Positions 1-9,620 of a stretch of 64,000 nucleotides of DNA are shown here, piece by piece. Made by a program: the position numbers and the translations under genes. The DNA is from Sedimentitalea arenosa (GTDB lineage: Bacteria > Pseudomonadota > Alphaproteobacteria > Rhodobacterales > Rhodobacteraceae), in NCBI RefSeq assembly GCF_016428585.1, contig NZ_JAELVR010000003.1, forward strand, positions 124,001 to 188,000, read 5' to 3'. Under the pieces are notes generated by a model. The model saw only the letters and a program-made list of their open reading frames with translations. It was not told the DNA's origin and made no database searches. The stretch's first letter is position 1. The number at the start of each line of letters is the position of its first letter.

Positions 1-872
1 CCCTTGTGGATGGCCCCCAACGCGTCGACCAGAACCACCTGCCGGTCGATGCGGGCGAAATGGTCGCGGAAGAACGGTTTGACCACCTGCGCCTTGTAGG
101 CGTCATAGCGCCGTTCCATTTCGCGCCAGAGGCTGCGGCGCGGGGCGTTCGGCTGTTCGGGCAAGGGGGCGAAGGTCAGGACCGGAGAACCGGCGAGGTC
201 GCCCGGCAGGAAGAAGCGCCCGGGTGTGCAGTCATAGAAACCCGCGTCGCGCGCTGCCGTCAGGTAGGCCGTGAAGCTGCGCGCGAGGGCTTGCGCAACC
301 GATTCCTCGAGCGGTGCGGTCGCGTCGGTGCCGGTGGACAGCGCGCGAAAGGCGGCGGCCTCGTCGCGGGGGGCGATGCGATCGAGCGTCTCGGCGCTCC
401 AGCGGGCGTAGGACTTGTCCAGCAGCGCGAGATCGAGCAGCCATTCGCCGGGGTAGTCCACGATGTCGAGATGGATGGTGCGCGGCCCCTGCAGTCCGGC
501 CAGCAGGCCGGAGGACCGCACCCGGAGCGACAGGCGCAATTCGCTGATCGCGCGGGTGCTGTCGGGCCAGCGCGGCTGTCGCGCGGTCAGGTCGGCGAGG
601 TGGCTTTCGAAATCGAAGCGCGGCACGGTGTCGTCGGGTTGTGGCTGCAGGAACGCGCTCTGGATGCGGCCTTCCTGCGCCGCGACGAGGCCCGGCATCC
701 GCCCGCGATCCATCAGGTTGGCCACCAGCGAGGTGATGAACACCGTCTTGCCCGAGCGCGCCAGACCGGTCACGCCCAGCCGGATCACCGGTTCGAACAG
801 CGACTCCGAGATCGTGTCGCCCACGGATTCGATGCCGCGCACCAGCCCGTCTGCAATACTGGAAATGACCAA
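1..872 (-). CDS. YcjX-family (DUF463) P-loop protein, 3' end outside window
   Basis: Reading the minus strand leftward from 872 gives an open frame that leaves the window, so the C-terminus is missing. The protein begins [18 protein letters not shown] and carries a Walker A motif, GLARSGKT, at about residues 36-43, followed by [15 protein letters not shown]. This arrangement is typical of the YcjX/DUF463 family of predicted GTPase-like ATPases, whose cellular role is unclear (stress association is reported for the family). I chose the TTG at 872 because an AGGA lies six bases upstream and homologues begin at this point; no ATG is available nearby. The gene is divergent from truA with about 96 bp between them. 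Family assignment is by recognition of the N-terminal third. Confidence 0.8.
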   Translation of the reverse strand, partial: MVISSIADGLVRGIESVGDTISESLFEPVIRLGVTGLARSGKTVFITSLVANLMDRGRMPGLVAAQEGRIQSAFLQPQPDDTVPRFDFESHLADLTARQPRWPDSTRAISELRLSLRVRSSGLLAGLQGPRTIHLDIVDYPGEWLLDLALLDKSYARWSAETLDRIAPRDEAAAFRALSTGTDATAPLEESVAQALARSFTAYLTAARDAGFYDCTPGRFFLPGDLAGSPVLTFAPLPEQPNAPRRSLWREMERRYDAYKAQVVKPFFRDHFARIDRQVVLVDALGAIHK

Positions 873-968
873 ACCGCGTCCTGCCCCGTTCGTTTCGGCC
901 AAGATAGGCGTCTGCGCCGCGTGATACCAGACTTGCCGTTTGCGCGGGCGCACGGTAGCAGCGCGGCC

Positions 969-1736
969 ATGCCGCGATACGCTTTGAAAGTCGAATACCT
1001 GGGCGCGCCCTTTGCCGGCTGGCAGCGGCAGGCCGAGCAGCCCAGCGTACAGGGGGCGATCGAGGCGGCGCTGGCGCGTCTCGAGCCCCGCGCGCATACC
1101 ATCGCCGCCGCCGGACGCACCGATGCGGGGGTGCATGCGCTGGGGCAGGTGGCCCATTGCGACATGGAGCGCGACTGGGAGCCGTTTCGCCTGTCCGAGG
1201 CGCTGAACCATCACCTGAAGCCCGACCCGGTGGCGATCGTCGCCTGCGCGCGCGTCGCCGAGGACTGGCACGCGCGGTTCTCGGCGGTCGAGCGGCAATA
1301 CCTGTTCCGCATCCTGATGCGCCGCGCGCCCGCGACGCACGAGTCCGGGCGGGTCTGGCAGGTGCGTCACGATCTGGATGTCACGGCGATGCAGGCCGGC
1401 GCCGACCGGCTGATCGGCAACCATGATTTCACCACCTTCCGCAGCACGATGTGCCAGGCCGCGAGCCCGGTGAAGACGCTCGACGCGCTGCGGGTCGAGG
1501 CGGTCGACGGCTTCTCCGGTCCCGAAATCCGGTTTCACGTGCGGGCGCGTTCGTTCCTGCACAACCAGGTGCGCAGCTTCGTCGGAACGCTGGAACGGGT
1601 TGGAGCCCACGCGTGGACGCCGGAGGACGTGAGTGCCGCGCTGGCGGCGCGCGACCGGGCCGCCTGTGGGCCCGTCTGCCCGCCGCAGGGGCTGTACCTT
1701 GCCCGTGTCGGCTATCCGTCGGACCCCTTTGCCTGA
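969..1736 (+). CDS. truA: tRNA pseudouridine(38-40) synthase TruA
   Basis: This 255-residue protein isomerises uridines 38-40 in the anticodon arm of tRNAs to pseudouridine in the cytoplasm. The TruA signature [12 protein letters not shown] contains the catalytic aspartate at about residue 52, and the N-terminus [18 protein letters not shown] and the later [15 protein letters not shown] are characteristic. Length matches the family (about 250-270). A much longer frame is open upstream, but homologues begin at this ATG and the upstream part is antisense to the YcjX gene. Gene is monocistronic as far as seen; a small hairpin follows the stop. Confidence 0.95.
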   Translation: MPRYALKVEYLGAPFAGWQRQAEQPSVQGAIEAALARLEPRAHTIAAAGRTDAGVHALGQVAHCDMERDWEPFRLSEALNHHLKPDPVAIVACARVAEDWHARFSAVERQYLFRILMRRAPATHESGRVWQVRHDLDVTAMQAGADRLIGNHDFTTFRSTMCQAASPVKTLDALRVEAVDGFSGPEIRFHVRARSFLHNQVRSFVGTLERVGAHAWTPEDVSAALAARDRAACGPVCPPQGLYLARVGYPSDPFA

Positions 1737-1738
1737 GC

Positions 1739-1755
1739 GCCCGTTTGATGCGGGC
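1739..1755 (+). terminator. Possible weak terminator hairpin after truA
   Basis: Five-base arms GCCCG and CGGGC with a 7-base loop lie three bases after the truA stop codon. There is no T-run behind it, so it may only protect the mRNA end. Confidence 0.3.
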
Positions 1756-1870
1756 AGGAAACAATCCGGACCTTGCGCCCGGTATTGTTGAGGCGCTCGA
1801 CACGTTGAGGCTGTCTTGCCACACCATGATGCCCGCCGGGGGCGTTCGTCGTGGACAGAACGGGAAATCC

Positions 1871-1885
1871 TTAATAGGGCGTTAA
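1871..1885. promoter_or_regulatory. Perfect TTAA-N7-TTAA site (CtrA-type box)
   Basis: The 15-base site TTAATAGGGCGTTAA matches the alphaproteobacterial CtrA consensus TTAA-N7-TTAA exactly. It lies 86 bases upstream of the start codon of the VPLPA-CTERM gene, a usual position for an activator. The match is seen directly; that CtrA binds it is inference. Confidence 0.5.
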
Positions 1886-1970
1886 TGGACTGCGTCCGTT
1901 TGTATGAGTTCAGACTTTCCCCGAAGGACGTTCAGTCGGGAACGGGGAAACTGTCGAAAAAGGGAATGAC

Positions 1971-2594
1971 ATGATCAGAAATACCATTGCAATCGCCGCG
2001 GTCGTGGCGATGCCGAGCTTGGCGTCGGCCTTGACCGTCCAGGCGGAAAACGACTACGCGACCGCGCTTTCCATGGTGACGCCGGCCGACTCGCTCGATC
2101 TTCCGGGAACTTGGACGGCTGCCCCGCTGACCGTTGCGCCGGATGCCAGCCTGGGTGGCCAGTACCGGTCGCCCTATCAGACCTCGGGTCTGACCGCGCC
2201 GGGGTACTACACCGTGGGCGTCGGCAGCACCTACAGCGGAACGTCGAACCCGGCGGAGCTGGCGCTGACATCGCTGTCCAACAGCTTCAGCCTGCTGTGG
2301 GGCTCGCCCGACGGCTACAACACGCTGGAGCTCTACAACGGGGCGACCCTGGTCGGCACGATCCTCGGAAGCCAGTTCAATATTCCGGCGCAGGAAGCCT
2401 CTTTCGTTTCGATCTTCGCGGACAACGAGTCGGAGTATTTCGACAGCGTGAAGTTCTATTCGGTCAACCAGAACGCCTTCGAGTTCGCCAACGTGTCGGC
2501 GACCCCGGTTCCGCTGCCGGCCAGTGGCCTGCTTCTGGTCGCCGGTCTTGGCGCGCTGGCTGCGCGTGCCCGTCGCAAGTCCAGCGACGCCTGA
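1971..2594 (+). CDS. Secreted VPLPA-CTERM sorting domain protein
   Basis: A 207-residue exported protein of unknown function. Residues 1-20 form a signal peptide ending ALASA-like (SLASA), the middle is a Ser/Thr/Asn/Tyr-rich beta-type domain without recognised catalytic residues, and the C-terminus carries VPLPA at 180-184, a hydrophobic segment LLLVAGLGALAA and then a basic RARRK cluster. That tripartite tail is the VPLPA-CTERM signal handled by exosortase-type enzymes in Rhodobacterales, which suggests surface or exopolysaccharide-associated display. No exosortase is in the window. The start has a clear AAGGGA Shine-Dalgarno. It stands alone, with a CtrA-type box upstream and a strong hairpin downstream. 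Confidence 0.85.
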   Translation: MIRNTIAIAAVVAMPSLASALTVQAENDYATALSMVTPADSLDLPGTWTAAPLTVAPDASLGGQYRSPYQTSGLTAPGYYTVGVGSTYSGTSNPAELALTSLSNSFSLLWGSPDGYNTLELYNGATLVGTILGSQFNIPAQEASFVSIFADNESEYFDSVKFYSVNQNAFEFANVSATPVPLPASGLLLVAGLGALAARARRKSSDA

Positions 2595-2618
2595 TCGCAC
2601 CTGAAGCGATACGACACA

Positions 2619-2653
2619 GCGCCGACCGGATGCCATCAGGCCCCGGTCGGCGC
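2619..2653. terminator. Bidirectional hairpin between convergent genes
   Basis: An 11-base perfect inverted repeat (GCGCCGACCGG and its complement) with a 13-base loop sits between the convergent VPLPA-CTERM and DUF2855 genes. It probably ends transcription in both directions, although the T-tracts are short. Confidence 0.65.
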
Positions 2654-2682
2654 AGGTTTGACGCGATGATCGAGGCGCAGTG

Positions 2683-3774
2683 TCAGAGGGACAGGTAATG
2701 CCCCTCGGCCGGATCGATCTCTCCCCTGAGCATGGCGTGATAACAGGCGAGGACCTCTTCGGGTCCCGACGCGCGGCTGATCGTGATCCAGCTTTGCGCC
2801 GCTTCGGTGAAGGCGCTCCATGCTGTGCCGAGGCGGGTCTGGAATTCCGCCGGTCCGAGCTCTTTCAAGCGCTGCTGGGCATAGGCGGGGGCAAAGAAGA
2901 ACTCCGGCCGTGCGCCGGGCAGGTCGCCGCCAAGACCGCCCGAGTCCTGCCAGTGGGTCATGCCGACGGCGCGGCTGCTTTTCAACCCGTCGCCCAGATG
3001 CTCGTGGATGCGCTGTCGCAGGTCGGCATTGCCGGCCATGTCGACGAAGGCCGAGGCGGTTCGCGGCAGGCTTTCGACGGCGTCATAGTCGATCACCCGG
3101 TCATGGCAGCCAAGGCCCTCGACGAAGCGGCGATTGCCCGCGCTGGTCAGGCCGACGAACGATCGCCCCGGTGGCGCATCGCGTGACATCAGGAAGGCCA
3201 GTCCGAGCGCGGTCTTGCTGGAGGCGCTGGAGAGGATCGCCTGCTCCGCGCCGAACCAGTCGTTCTCGCGGTGCAGGTCGTCCAGCAGGAACGAGGTGGT
3301 GAAGAGCGGGCGGAACAGGCTGATCAGCGCTTCGCGATCCGCCTGCCATTGTGGGTCGCTGCGGGTGAAAGCGTAGTGGTTGTAGATCGGCGCGCGGGCG
3401 GCGCGATGCCGGGCCGCGTCGACAAAGCCCGTGTCGTTCACCTTGTCCGGCTGCACCATCACGTGCGTCGACATCGGCAGGTAGCCATAGACCCGCTCGC
3501 CCACGGCGACGTCCGGGTGGGAGGAGGCGAGCACGGTGGCGAAGCCCCAGACCGGGATTCGCCCGTCGCCGTCATCCTGCGTCGGGAAGAAATCCCAGTA
3601 GCCCAGCATGTCGGCGGCGACGCCATAGGTGATGTTGTTCGCGGTCAGCGCGAAACCGTCCACGCGCAGCAGACAGGTGCCGTCGGGCGGGGTGTCCGGA
3701 AAGTTCGCCGGCACGATCCTTGCGTCGGCCAAAGCGGTGCGGGTCACGATCAGGTCTTGTCCGGTGATGGGCAT
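2683..3774 (-). CDS. DUF2855 family protein
   Basis: A 363-residue protein beginning MPITGQDLIVTRTALADAR. The stretch GTCLLRVDGFALTANNITYG resembles the N-terminal fold of medium-chain dehydrogenase/quinone oxidoreductases, and the whole protein matches what I know of DUF2855 proteins, whose substrate is not established. The late nucleotide-binding glycine motif is weak. The ATG is preceded by AAGGAGAG. It is transcribed towards the VPLPA-CTERM gene and away from the glycine riboswitch, so it is a single-gene unit. Function beyond a possible oxidoreductase is not supported. Confidence 0.75.
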   Translation of the reverse strand: MPITGQDLIVTRTALADARIVPANFPDTPPDGTCLLRVDGFALTANNITYGVAADMLGYWDFFPTQDDGDGRIPVWGFATVLASSHPDVAVGERVYGYLPMSTHVMVQPDKVNDTGFVDAARHRAARAPIYNHYAFTRSDPQWQADREALISLFRPLFTTSFLLDDLHRENDWFGAEQAILSSASSKTALGLAFLMSRDAPPGRSFVGLTSAGNRRFVEGLGCHDRVIDYDAVESLPRTASAFVDMAGNADLRQRIHEHLGDGLKSSRAVGMTHWQDSGGLGGDLPGARPEFFFAPAYAQQRLKELGPAEFQTRLGTAWSAFTEAAQSWITISRASGPEEVLACYHAMLRGEIDPAEGHYLSL

Positions 3775-3892
3775 GGCGCTCTCCTTGTGGAAGGCTCACC
3801 CTAGCGGTGGATCGGAGCGGACGCCATGCGAATGCCGGGCGTTGTTTCGCCCCTTGCCGGGACCGCCGCGCGACGCTACGGTATGCCTGTGC

Positions 3893-4048
3893 ATACGGGA
3901 GAACCGGCGACAGCCGGTGCCGAAGGAGCAACCGCCCCGGAAACTCTCAGGCCACAGGACCGTGCGCACATACGAAAGACTCTGGAGAGTGGCGCAGCGC
4001 GCCCGCCGAAGGGATAACGATCTCAGGCGAAAGGACAGAGGGGGCATC
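3893..4048 (+). promoter_or_regulatory. Tandem glycine riboswitch (two aptamers)
   Basis: Two consecutive copies of the glycine aptamer core lie directly before gcvT. The first (about 3893-3968) has CGGGAGA, the GCCGAAGGAGCAA internal element and CTCAGG...AGGAC. The second (about 3975-4048) has CTCTGGAGAG, GCCGAAGGGATAACGATCTCAGGCGAAAGGACAGAG in pieces. These are the conserved elements of the gcvT motif. Glycine binding normally switches on the glycine cleavage operon that follows. Confidence 0.93.
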
Positions 4049-4077
4049 GCGCCGCGCCGTCGCGCGGCAAGGATGCC
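4043..4077 (+). promoter_or_regulatory. Expression-platform stem of the glycine riboswitch
   Basis: Just behind the second aptamer, GGCATC (4043-4048) pairs with GATGCC (4072-4077) and GCCGCGC (4051-4057) with GCGCGGC (4062-4068). The outer arm shares its first bases with the end of the second aptamer, so the two folds could compete. There is no T-tract, and the stem ends about 49 bases before the gcvT start, so its mode of action is not clear. Confidence 0.5.
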
Positions 4078-4125
4078 GGGGGATTTGCCTGAATCTGCAC
4101 CGGCCTGTGAAGAATGGGAGCGGGC

Positions 4126-5250
4126 ATGACGGATCTTCTGAAAACGCCGCTGCATGCGCTGCACGTGGAGCTCGGCGCCAAGCTGGTGGAGTTCGCCGGC
4201 TACGAGATGCCGGTACAATATCCGGCCGGGATCATGGCCGAACACCAACACACGCGCGAGGCCGCCGGGCTGTTCGACGTCAGCCACATGGGGCAGGTGC
4301 TGCTGGGCGGCGCACCGATGGCGGGGCTGGCGGAGGCCTTCGAGGCGATGGTGCCGATGGACGTCGCCGGGCTGGCGGAAGGGCGGCAGCGCTACGGGCT
4401 GTTCCTGAACGACGCGGGTGGAATCCTTGACGACCTGATGTTCGCGAACCGGGGCGATCACCTCTTCGTGGTGGTCAATGCCGCCTGCAAGCGGGCCGAT
4501 ATCGCGCGGATGAAAAGCGCGCTCGAACCGGGTGTGACGGTGACCGAGGTGACGGATCGCGCGCTGCTGGCGCTGCAGGGACCGGGGGCCGCGACCGCCC
4601 TGGGGCATCTGAACGGCGCGGTGCGGGACATGGGTTTCATGGACGTGGCCACCGTGTCGCTGGACGGGGTCGATTGCTGGGTGTCCCGCTCGGGCTATAC
4701 CGGCGAGGACGGGTTCGAGATTTCGGTGCCCGCCCGCCATGCCGAGCCGCTGGCGCGGCTGTTGCTGGCCGATGAGACGGTGAAGCCGATCGGTCTGGGC
4801 GCGCGCGATTCGCTGCGTCTGGAGGCGGGGTTGTGCCTTTATGGCCATGACATAGACGAGACCACGTTGCCCGCCGAGGCCGGGCTGGGCTGGGCGATCC
4901 AGAAAGCGCGCCGGCGGGGCGGCGCGCGCGAAGGCGGTTTTCCCGGCGCGGCGGAGGTTCTGGAACAACTGGCGTCAGGTCCTGCGCGCAAGCGGGTCGG
5001 TCTGCGTCCGGACGGGCGGGCGCCGATGCGCGAGGGGGTCGACCTGTTCGCCGAGGAGAGCGGCGGAGTGCCCGTGGGCAGGATCACCTCGGGCGGCTTC
5101 GGCCCCACGGTCGGTGGGCCGGTCGCGATGGGCTATGTGCCCGCCGAGCTGTCAGCCGCCGGCACCACGCTTCATGGCGAGTTGCGCGGGAAGCGTCTGC
5201 CTGTCACGGTGACCTCGCTGCCCTTCGTGGCGGCCCGGTTCAAACGCTAG
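4126..5250 (+). CDS. gcvT: Glycine cleavage system aminomethyltransferase (T protein)
   Basis: A 374-residue T protein that transfers the methylene group from the aminomethyl-lipoyl H protein to tetrahydrofolate and releases ammonia. The N-terminal folate-binding domain shows FDVSHMGQ and the later [14 protein letters not shown] and [13 protein letters not shown]; the C-terminal barrel ends near GPVAMGYVP. An in-frame ATG exists at 4114, but the ATG at 4126 has GGGAG at a good distance and gives the usual start [12 protein letters not shown]. It is the first gene of the riboswitch-controlled gcvTHP unit, 20 bases before gcvH. Confidence 0.95.
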   Translation: MTDLLKTPLHALHVELGAKLVEFAGYEMPVQYPAGIMAEHQHTREAAGLFDVSHMGQVLLGGAPMAGLAEAFEAMVPMDVAGLAEGRQRYGLFLNDAGGILDDLMFANRGDHLFVVVNAACKRADIARMKSALEPGVTVTEVTDRALLALQGPGAATALGHLNGAVRDMGFMDVATVSLDGVDCWVSRSGYTGEDGFEISVPARHAEPLARLLLADETVKPIGLGARDSLRLEAGLCLYGHDIDETTLPAEAGLGWAIQKARRRGGAREGGFPGAAEVLEQLASGPARKRVGLRPDGRAPMREGVDLFAEESGGVPVGRITSGGFGPTVGGPVAMGYVPAELSAAGTTLHGELRGKRLPVTVTSLPFVAARFKR

Positions 5251-5270
5251 TCCAAGAGGAAAGATCGGAC

Positions 5271-5630
5271 ATGAAATACACCGAAGAGCATGAATGGCTG
5301 CTGGAAGAGGGCAAGCTGATCGTCGTGGGAATCACCGAGCACGCGGCGGAGCAACTGGGCGATGTCGTATTCATCGAATTGCCGGAGGTCGGCACCGAGG
5401 TCAGCAAGGATGACGAGATCGTGGTGATCGAGAGCGTCAAGGCGGCCAGCGACATCCTCGCGCCCCTGGACGGGGAAATCGTCGAGGTCAACGAAGCGCT
5501 CGCCGACAATCCCGGGCTGGTGAACGAGGATGCGCAGGGCGATGCCTGGTTCTTCAAGATGAAGCCCTCGGACCTCGGTCCGATGAGCGATTACATGGAC
5601 GAGGCCGCCTACAAGGATTTCATCGCCTAG
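5271..5630 (+). CDS. gcvH: Glycine cleavage system H protein
   Basis: A 119-residue shuttle protein carrying the lipoyl arm between P, T and L proteins. The lipoylation site is the lysine at about residue 57 in [12 protein letters not shown]. The start KYTEEHEWL is typical and GAGGAAAG lies upstream. Length (119) is somewhat short of E. coli GcvH (129) but normal for this group. It is followed by a 127-bp gap containing small GC hairpins before gcvP. Confidence 0.96.
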   Translation: MKYTEEHEWLLEEGKLIVVGITEHAAEQLGDVVFIELPEVGTEVSKDDEIVVIESVKAASDILAPLDGEIVEVNEALADNPGLVNEDAQGDAWFFKMKPSDLGPMSDYMDEAAYKDFIA

Positions 5631-5757
5631 GCGTGGCCGAGGCCGAGGATCGGGCGATTCTCTGACCAGACAGAAGTCGGGGCGCGGCATCAGGCGCGCC
5701 CTGTTCGGATCATCCCGCGATGCGGGGGCGTGGGCCGGGACCGGCCGAGGAGACCAG

Positions 5758-8607
5758 ATGACCTATGAACCAACCGACTACCTGCCCTATGATTTCGCCA
5801 ACCGGCGCCATATCGGCCCCTCGCCCGAGGAAATGGCCGACATGCTGGAGACGGTCGGGGCCGAGAGCCTTGAGGCGCTGATAGAGGATACCGTGCCCCG
5901 GGCGATCCGGCAGGCCGAGCCGCTGGATTTCGGCAAGGCGATGTCCGAACGCGAGTTGCTGCACCACATGCGAGTGACGGCGAGCAAGAACAAGGTGCTG
6001 ACCAGCCTGATCGGACAGGGGTATCATGGCACGGTGACGCCGCCCGCGATCCAGCGCAACATCCTGGAAAACCCGGCCTGGTACACGGCCTATACGCCTT
6101 ATCAGCCCGAGATCAGCCAGGGACGGCTCGAGGCGCTGTTGAACTACCAGACCATGGTGAGCGATCTGACCGGACTGGAGATCGCCAACGCATCGCTGCT
6201 GGACGAAGCGACCGCCTGTGCCGAGGCGATGACCATGGCGCAGCGCGTGGCCAAGTCCAAGGCGAAAGCGTTTTTCGTCGACCGTGACTGTCACCCGCAG
6301 AACATCGCGGTGATCCAGACCCGCGCCGCGCCGCTGGGAATCGAGGTGATCGTCGGCAACCCCGACAAGCTGGAAGCCGACAAGGTGTTCGGTGCGCTGT
6401 TCCAGTATCCGGGCACCTATGGCCATGTGCGTGACTTCACCGACCAGATCGCCGCCCTGCACGAGGCGCAGGCGATCGGGATCGTGTCCGCCGACCCGCT
6501 GGCGCTGACCATCCTCAAGGAGCCCGGCGCGATGGGTGCCGACATCGCCGTTGGCACTACGCAGCGGTTCGGCGTTCCGCTGGGCTATGGCGGCCCGCAC
6601 GCGGCCTATATGGCGACCAAGTCGGCCTATGCCCGCGCCATGCCGGGCCGGCTGGTCGGGGTCAGCGTGGACAGTCACGGCAACCGTGCCTATCGCCTGT
6701 CCCTTCAGACCCGCGAGCAGCATATCCGCCGCGAGAAGGCGACCAGCAATGTCTGCACGGCGCAGGCGCTGCTGGCGGTCATGGCCTCGATGTACGCGGT
6801 GTTCCACGGCCCCAAGGGACTGAAGGCGATCGCGCAGCGCATCCACCGCAAGACCGTGCGTCTGGCGCGCGGGCTCGAGGAGGCGGGGTTCAAGGTCGAC
6901 CCGCAGGCGTTCTTTGACACGGTCACGGTGGATGTCGGCCCGCTTCAGGGCGCGATCCTGAAATCGGCGGTGGACGAGGGCATCAACCTGCGCCGGGTCG
7001 GCGAGCGCCGGGTCGGCATCACGCTGGACGAATGCACCCGGCCCGAGAACATCGAGAGTGTCTGGCGCGCTTTCGGCCTGACGCGCCGGGATGACGATTT
7101 CCGTCCCGAGTATCGCGTACCGGAGAACCTGTACCGCACCAGCGACTACCTGACCCACCCGATCTTTCACATGAACCGGGCTGAGACCGAAATGATGCGC
7201 TACATGCGTCGCCTGGCCGACCGCGACCTGGCGCTGGACCGGGCGATGATCCCTCTGGGGTCCTGCACGATGAAGCTGAACTCGGCAGCCGAGATGATGC
7301 CGGTCAGCTGGCGCGAGTTCTCGCGGCTGCACCCGTTCTGCCCGACCGACCAGGCGCAGGGCTATCACGAACTTATCACGGACCTCAGCGACAAGCTGTG
7401 CCAGATCACCGGCTACGCGGCGATCTCGATGCAGCCCAACTCGGGCGCGCAGGGCGAATACGCGGGCCTTCTGACGATCGCGGCCTGGCACCGGTCGCGC
7501 GGCGAGGAGCATCGCAATGTCTGCCTGATCCCGACCAGCGCCCACGGCACCAACCCGGCCAGCGCCCAGATGGTCGGCTGGAAGGTGGTCGCGGTGAAAT
7601 CCGCGGCGAACGGCGACATCGATCTGGACGATTTCCGCGCCAAGGCCGAGAAGCATGCCGACAATCTCGCCGGATGCATGATCACCTATCCCAGCACCCA
7701 TGGGGTTTTCGAGGAGACCGTGACCGAGGTCTGCGAGATCACCCACGCGCATGGCGGGCAGGTCTATATCGACGGTGCCAACATGAACGCGATGGTGGGC
7801 CTCAGCCGTCCCGGTGACCTGGGCGGCGACGTGAGCCACCTGAACCTGCACAAGACCTTCTGCATTCCGCATGGCGGCGGTGGTCCCGGCATGGGACCGA
7901 TCGGGGTCAAGGCGCATCTGGTGCCGTACCTGCCGGGTCACCCGATGACCGGTGGCGAGGAAGGCCCGGTGAGTGCCGCGCCCTTTGGGTCGCCGTCGCT
8001 GTTGCCGATCAGTTGGGCCTATTGCCTGATGATGGGCGGCGAGGGCCTGACACAGGCGACACGCGTCGCGATCCTGAACGCCAACTACATCGCACGGCGG
8101 CTGCAGGGTGCCTTCGACGTGCTCTATCGTGGCAAGACCGGACGTGTGGCGCATGAATGCATCATCGACACCCGCCCCTATGCCGAAAGTGCCGGCATCA
8201 CCGTGGACGATATCGCCAAGCGGCTGATCGACAACGGTTTTCACGCGCCGACGATGAGCTGGCCGGTGGCGGGGACCTTGATGATCGAACCGACCGAGAG
8301 CGAGACCAAGGCCGAGCTCGACCGGTTCTGCGACGCGATGCTGGCGATCCGCGAGGAGATCCGCGACATCGAGGAAGGGCGCATCGACAAGGACAACAAC
8401 CCGTTGAAGAACGCGCCGCATACCATGGAGGACCTGGTGCGCGACTGGGACCGTCCATATACGCGCGAGCAGGGCTGTTTCCCGCCCGGCGCCTTCCGTG
8501 TCGACAAGTATTGGCCGCCGGTCAACCGGGTCGACAACGTCTATGGCGACCGTCACCTGGTCTGCACCTGCCCGCCGATGGAGGAGTATGCCGAAGCGGC
8601 GGAGTAG
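5758..8607 (+). CDS. gcvP: Glycine dehydrogenase (decarboxylating), P protein
   Basis: A 949-residue, single-chain (fused) P protein. It decarboxylates glycine with pyridoxal phosphate and loads the aminomethyl group on the H protein lipoamide. The PLP lysine is at about residue 699 in [18 protein letters not shown], a near-invariant signature; the N-terminal half shows RRHIGPS and the C-terminal half ends with the conserved [16 protein letters not shown]. Full length compared with the family (about 950). A GAGGAGA Shine-Dalgarno precedes the ATG. It completes gcvTHP; the fourth component, dihydrolipoamide dehydrogenase, is not here and is normally shared with other complexes. Confidence 0.97.
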   Translation: MTYEPTDYLPYDFANRRHIGPSPEEMADMLETVGAESLEALIEDTVPRAIRQAEPLDFGKAMSERELLHHMRVTASKNKVLTSLIGQGYHGTVTPPAIQRNILENPAWYTAYTPYQPEISQGRLEALLNYQTMVSDLTGLEIANASLLDEATACAEAMTMAQRVAKSKAKAFFVDRDCHPQNIAVIQTRAAPLGIEVIVGNPDKLEADKVFGALFQYPGTYGHVRDFTDQIAALHEAQAIGIVSADPLALTILKEPGAMGADIAVGTTQRFGVPLGYGGPHAAYMATKSAYARAMPGRLVGVSVDSHGNRAYRLSLQTREQHIRREKATSNVCTAQALLAVMASMYAVFHGPKGLKAIAQRIHRKTVRLARGLEEAGFKVDPQAFFDTVTVDVGPLQGAILKSAVDEGINLRRVGERRVGITLDECTRPENIESVWRAFGLTRRDDDFRPEYRVPENLYRTSDYLTHPIFHMNRAETEMMRYMRRLADRDLALDRAMIPLGSCTMKLNSAAEMMPVSWREFSRLHPFCPTDQAQGYHELITDLSDKLCQITGYAAISMQPNSGAQGEYAGLLTIAAWHRSRGEEHRNVCLIPTSAHGTNPASAQMVGWKVVAVKSAANGDIDLDDFRAKAEKHADNLAGCMITYPSTHGVFEETVTEVCEITHAHGGQVYIDGANMNAMVGLSRPGDLGGDVSHLNLHKTFCIPHGGGGPGMGPIGVKAHLVPYLPGHPMTGGEEGPVSAAPFGSPSLLPISWAYCLMMGGEGLTQATRVAILNANYIARRLQGAFDVLYRGKTGRVAHECIIDTRPYAESAGITVDDIAKRLIDNGFHAPTMSWPVAGTLMIEPTESETKAELDRFCDAMLAIREEIRDIEEGRIDKDNNPLKNAPHTMEDLVRDWDRPYTREQGCFPPGAFRVDKYWPPVNRVDNVYGDRHLVCTCPPMEEYAEAAE

Positions 8608-8650
8608 GCAAGAGCACGGCCGCAAGGCGGATTTCGCACTGGGGGGTGGC

Positions 8651-9589
8651 ATGGCGTTGCTGATCGATATCGGGCACGGCGGCTGGATCCCCGCGGAGGA
8701 CGTGCGCGCGCGCGTTCTGGCTCATGCGCCGGGCGCCGATGTGCGGGTCAGGACCGATCCGGGCGCGTTGGAACAGATCACCATGCTGGCGGTGTCCCGT
8801 CTGGATGCCGACTGGCCTGGGAAGCTTGCGAACCTGAAACTGGTGCAGAAGCTGGGTGCAGGGGTCGAAACCATCGTGGCCCATCCCGCCTTGCCGCCGC
8901 ATGTCCGTGTCGCGCGGCTGAAACCCGTGGCCCCGGCACGCGAGATCGCGGAATACGTCCTCGCGCATATCCTGAGCGCACAGCGGCACCTGCCGCACTA
9001 TCGCGCCGAACAGGCGGCGCGGCGGTGGAGCCCGGTCGAGCCGCGCCTTGCGGCCGAGACCGAGGTCGCGGTGCTGGGCCTGGGCCATATCGGCGCCTGC
9101 GCCGCGCAGGTGCTGCGCGATGCAGGTTTCCGGGTTACGGGCTGGGCGCGTTCGCCCAAACGGATCGATGGCGTTGCCTGCCGGCATGGCGCGGAGGCGC
9201 TTCCCGAGCTGCTGGAAATGGCCGATTATATCTGCGCGATCCTTCCATCGACCGTGGCGACGCGGGAGTTGTTCGGAGCCGACCTGCTGGCGCGGATGAA
9301 ACCCGGCAGCACCTTGCTGAACGCGGGGCGCGGTGATCTGATCGACCAGGCGGCGCTGGTCGCCGCGCTCGATGCGGGGCGGCCGGGCGCAGCGGTTCTG
9401 GATGTCACGGCTCCCGAGCCGCTGCCGCAGGACAGCCCGCTCTGGACCCATCCGGCGGTGACGATCACGCCACACGTGTCGGGCTGGCATCTGGGCGAGG
9501 ATGCCTTTGCCGACGTGGCCGAGAATTACCTGCGTCTGCAGTCGGGCGCACCCTTGCTGCACGAGGTCGACCGCGTGCGGGGCTATTGA
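8651..9589 (+). CDS. D-2-hydroxyacid dehydrogenase, glyoxylate/hydroxypyruvate-reductase-like
   Basis: A 312-residue NAD(P)H-dependent D-2-hydroxyacid dehydrogenase. The Rossmann glycine motif GLGHIG is at about 143-148, the substrate-binding arginine is in NAGRGDLID (about residue 227), the catalytic glutamate is in DVTAPEPLP and the histidine in TPHVSGWH. This is closest in feel to GhrA-type glyoxylate/hydroxypyruvate reductases. The position immediately downstream of gcvP, 43 bases away on the same strand, fits glycine/serine/glyoxylate metabolism, but the substrate is not proven by sequence. A longer frame is open upstream inside gcvP; the ATG at 8651 matches the normal family start. Confidence 0.85.
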   Translation: MALLIDIGHGGWIPAEDVRARVLAHAPGADVRVRTDPGALEQITMLAVSRLDADWPGKLANLKLVQKLGAGVETIVAHPALPPHVRVARLKPVAPAREIAEYVLAHILSAQRHLPHYRAEQAARRWSPVEPRLAAETEVAVLGLGHIGACAAQVLRDAGFRVTGWARSPKRIDGVACRHGAEALPELLEMADYICAILPSTVATRELFGADLLARMKPGSTLLNAGRGDLIDQAALVAALDAGRPGAAVLDVTAPEPLPQDSPLWTHPAVTITPHVSGWHLGEDAFADVAENYLRLQSGAPLLHEVDRVRGY

Positions 9590-9620
9590 TGGCGATCTCC
9601 GCTGCCAGAGAGGGGCACCG

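Noticed and set aside
6-968. Long in-frame extension upstream of truA
   Set aside because: It is antisense to the YcjX gene, and truA homologues begin at the ATG at 969.
5714-5726. Small CCCGC/GCGGG hairpin between gcvH and gcvP
   Set aside because: Arms are five bases with a three-base loop and no T-tract; such matches are common in DNA this GC-rich. Not called as an attenuator.
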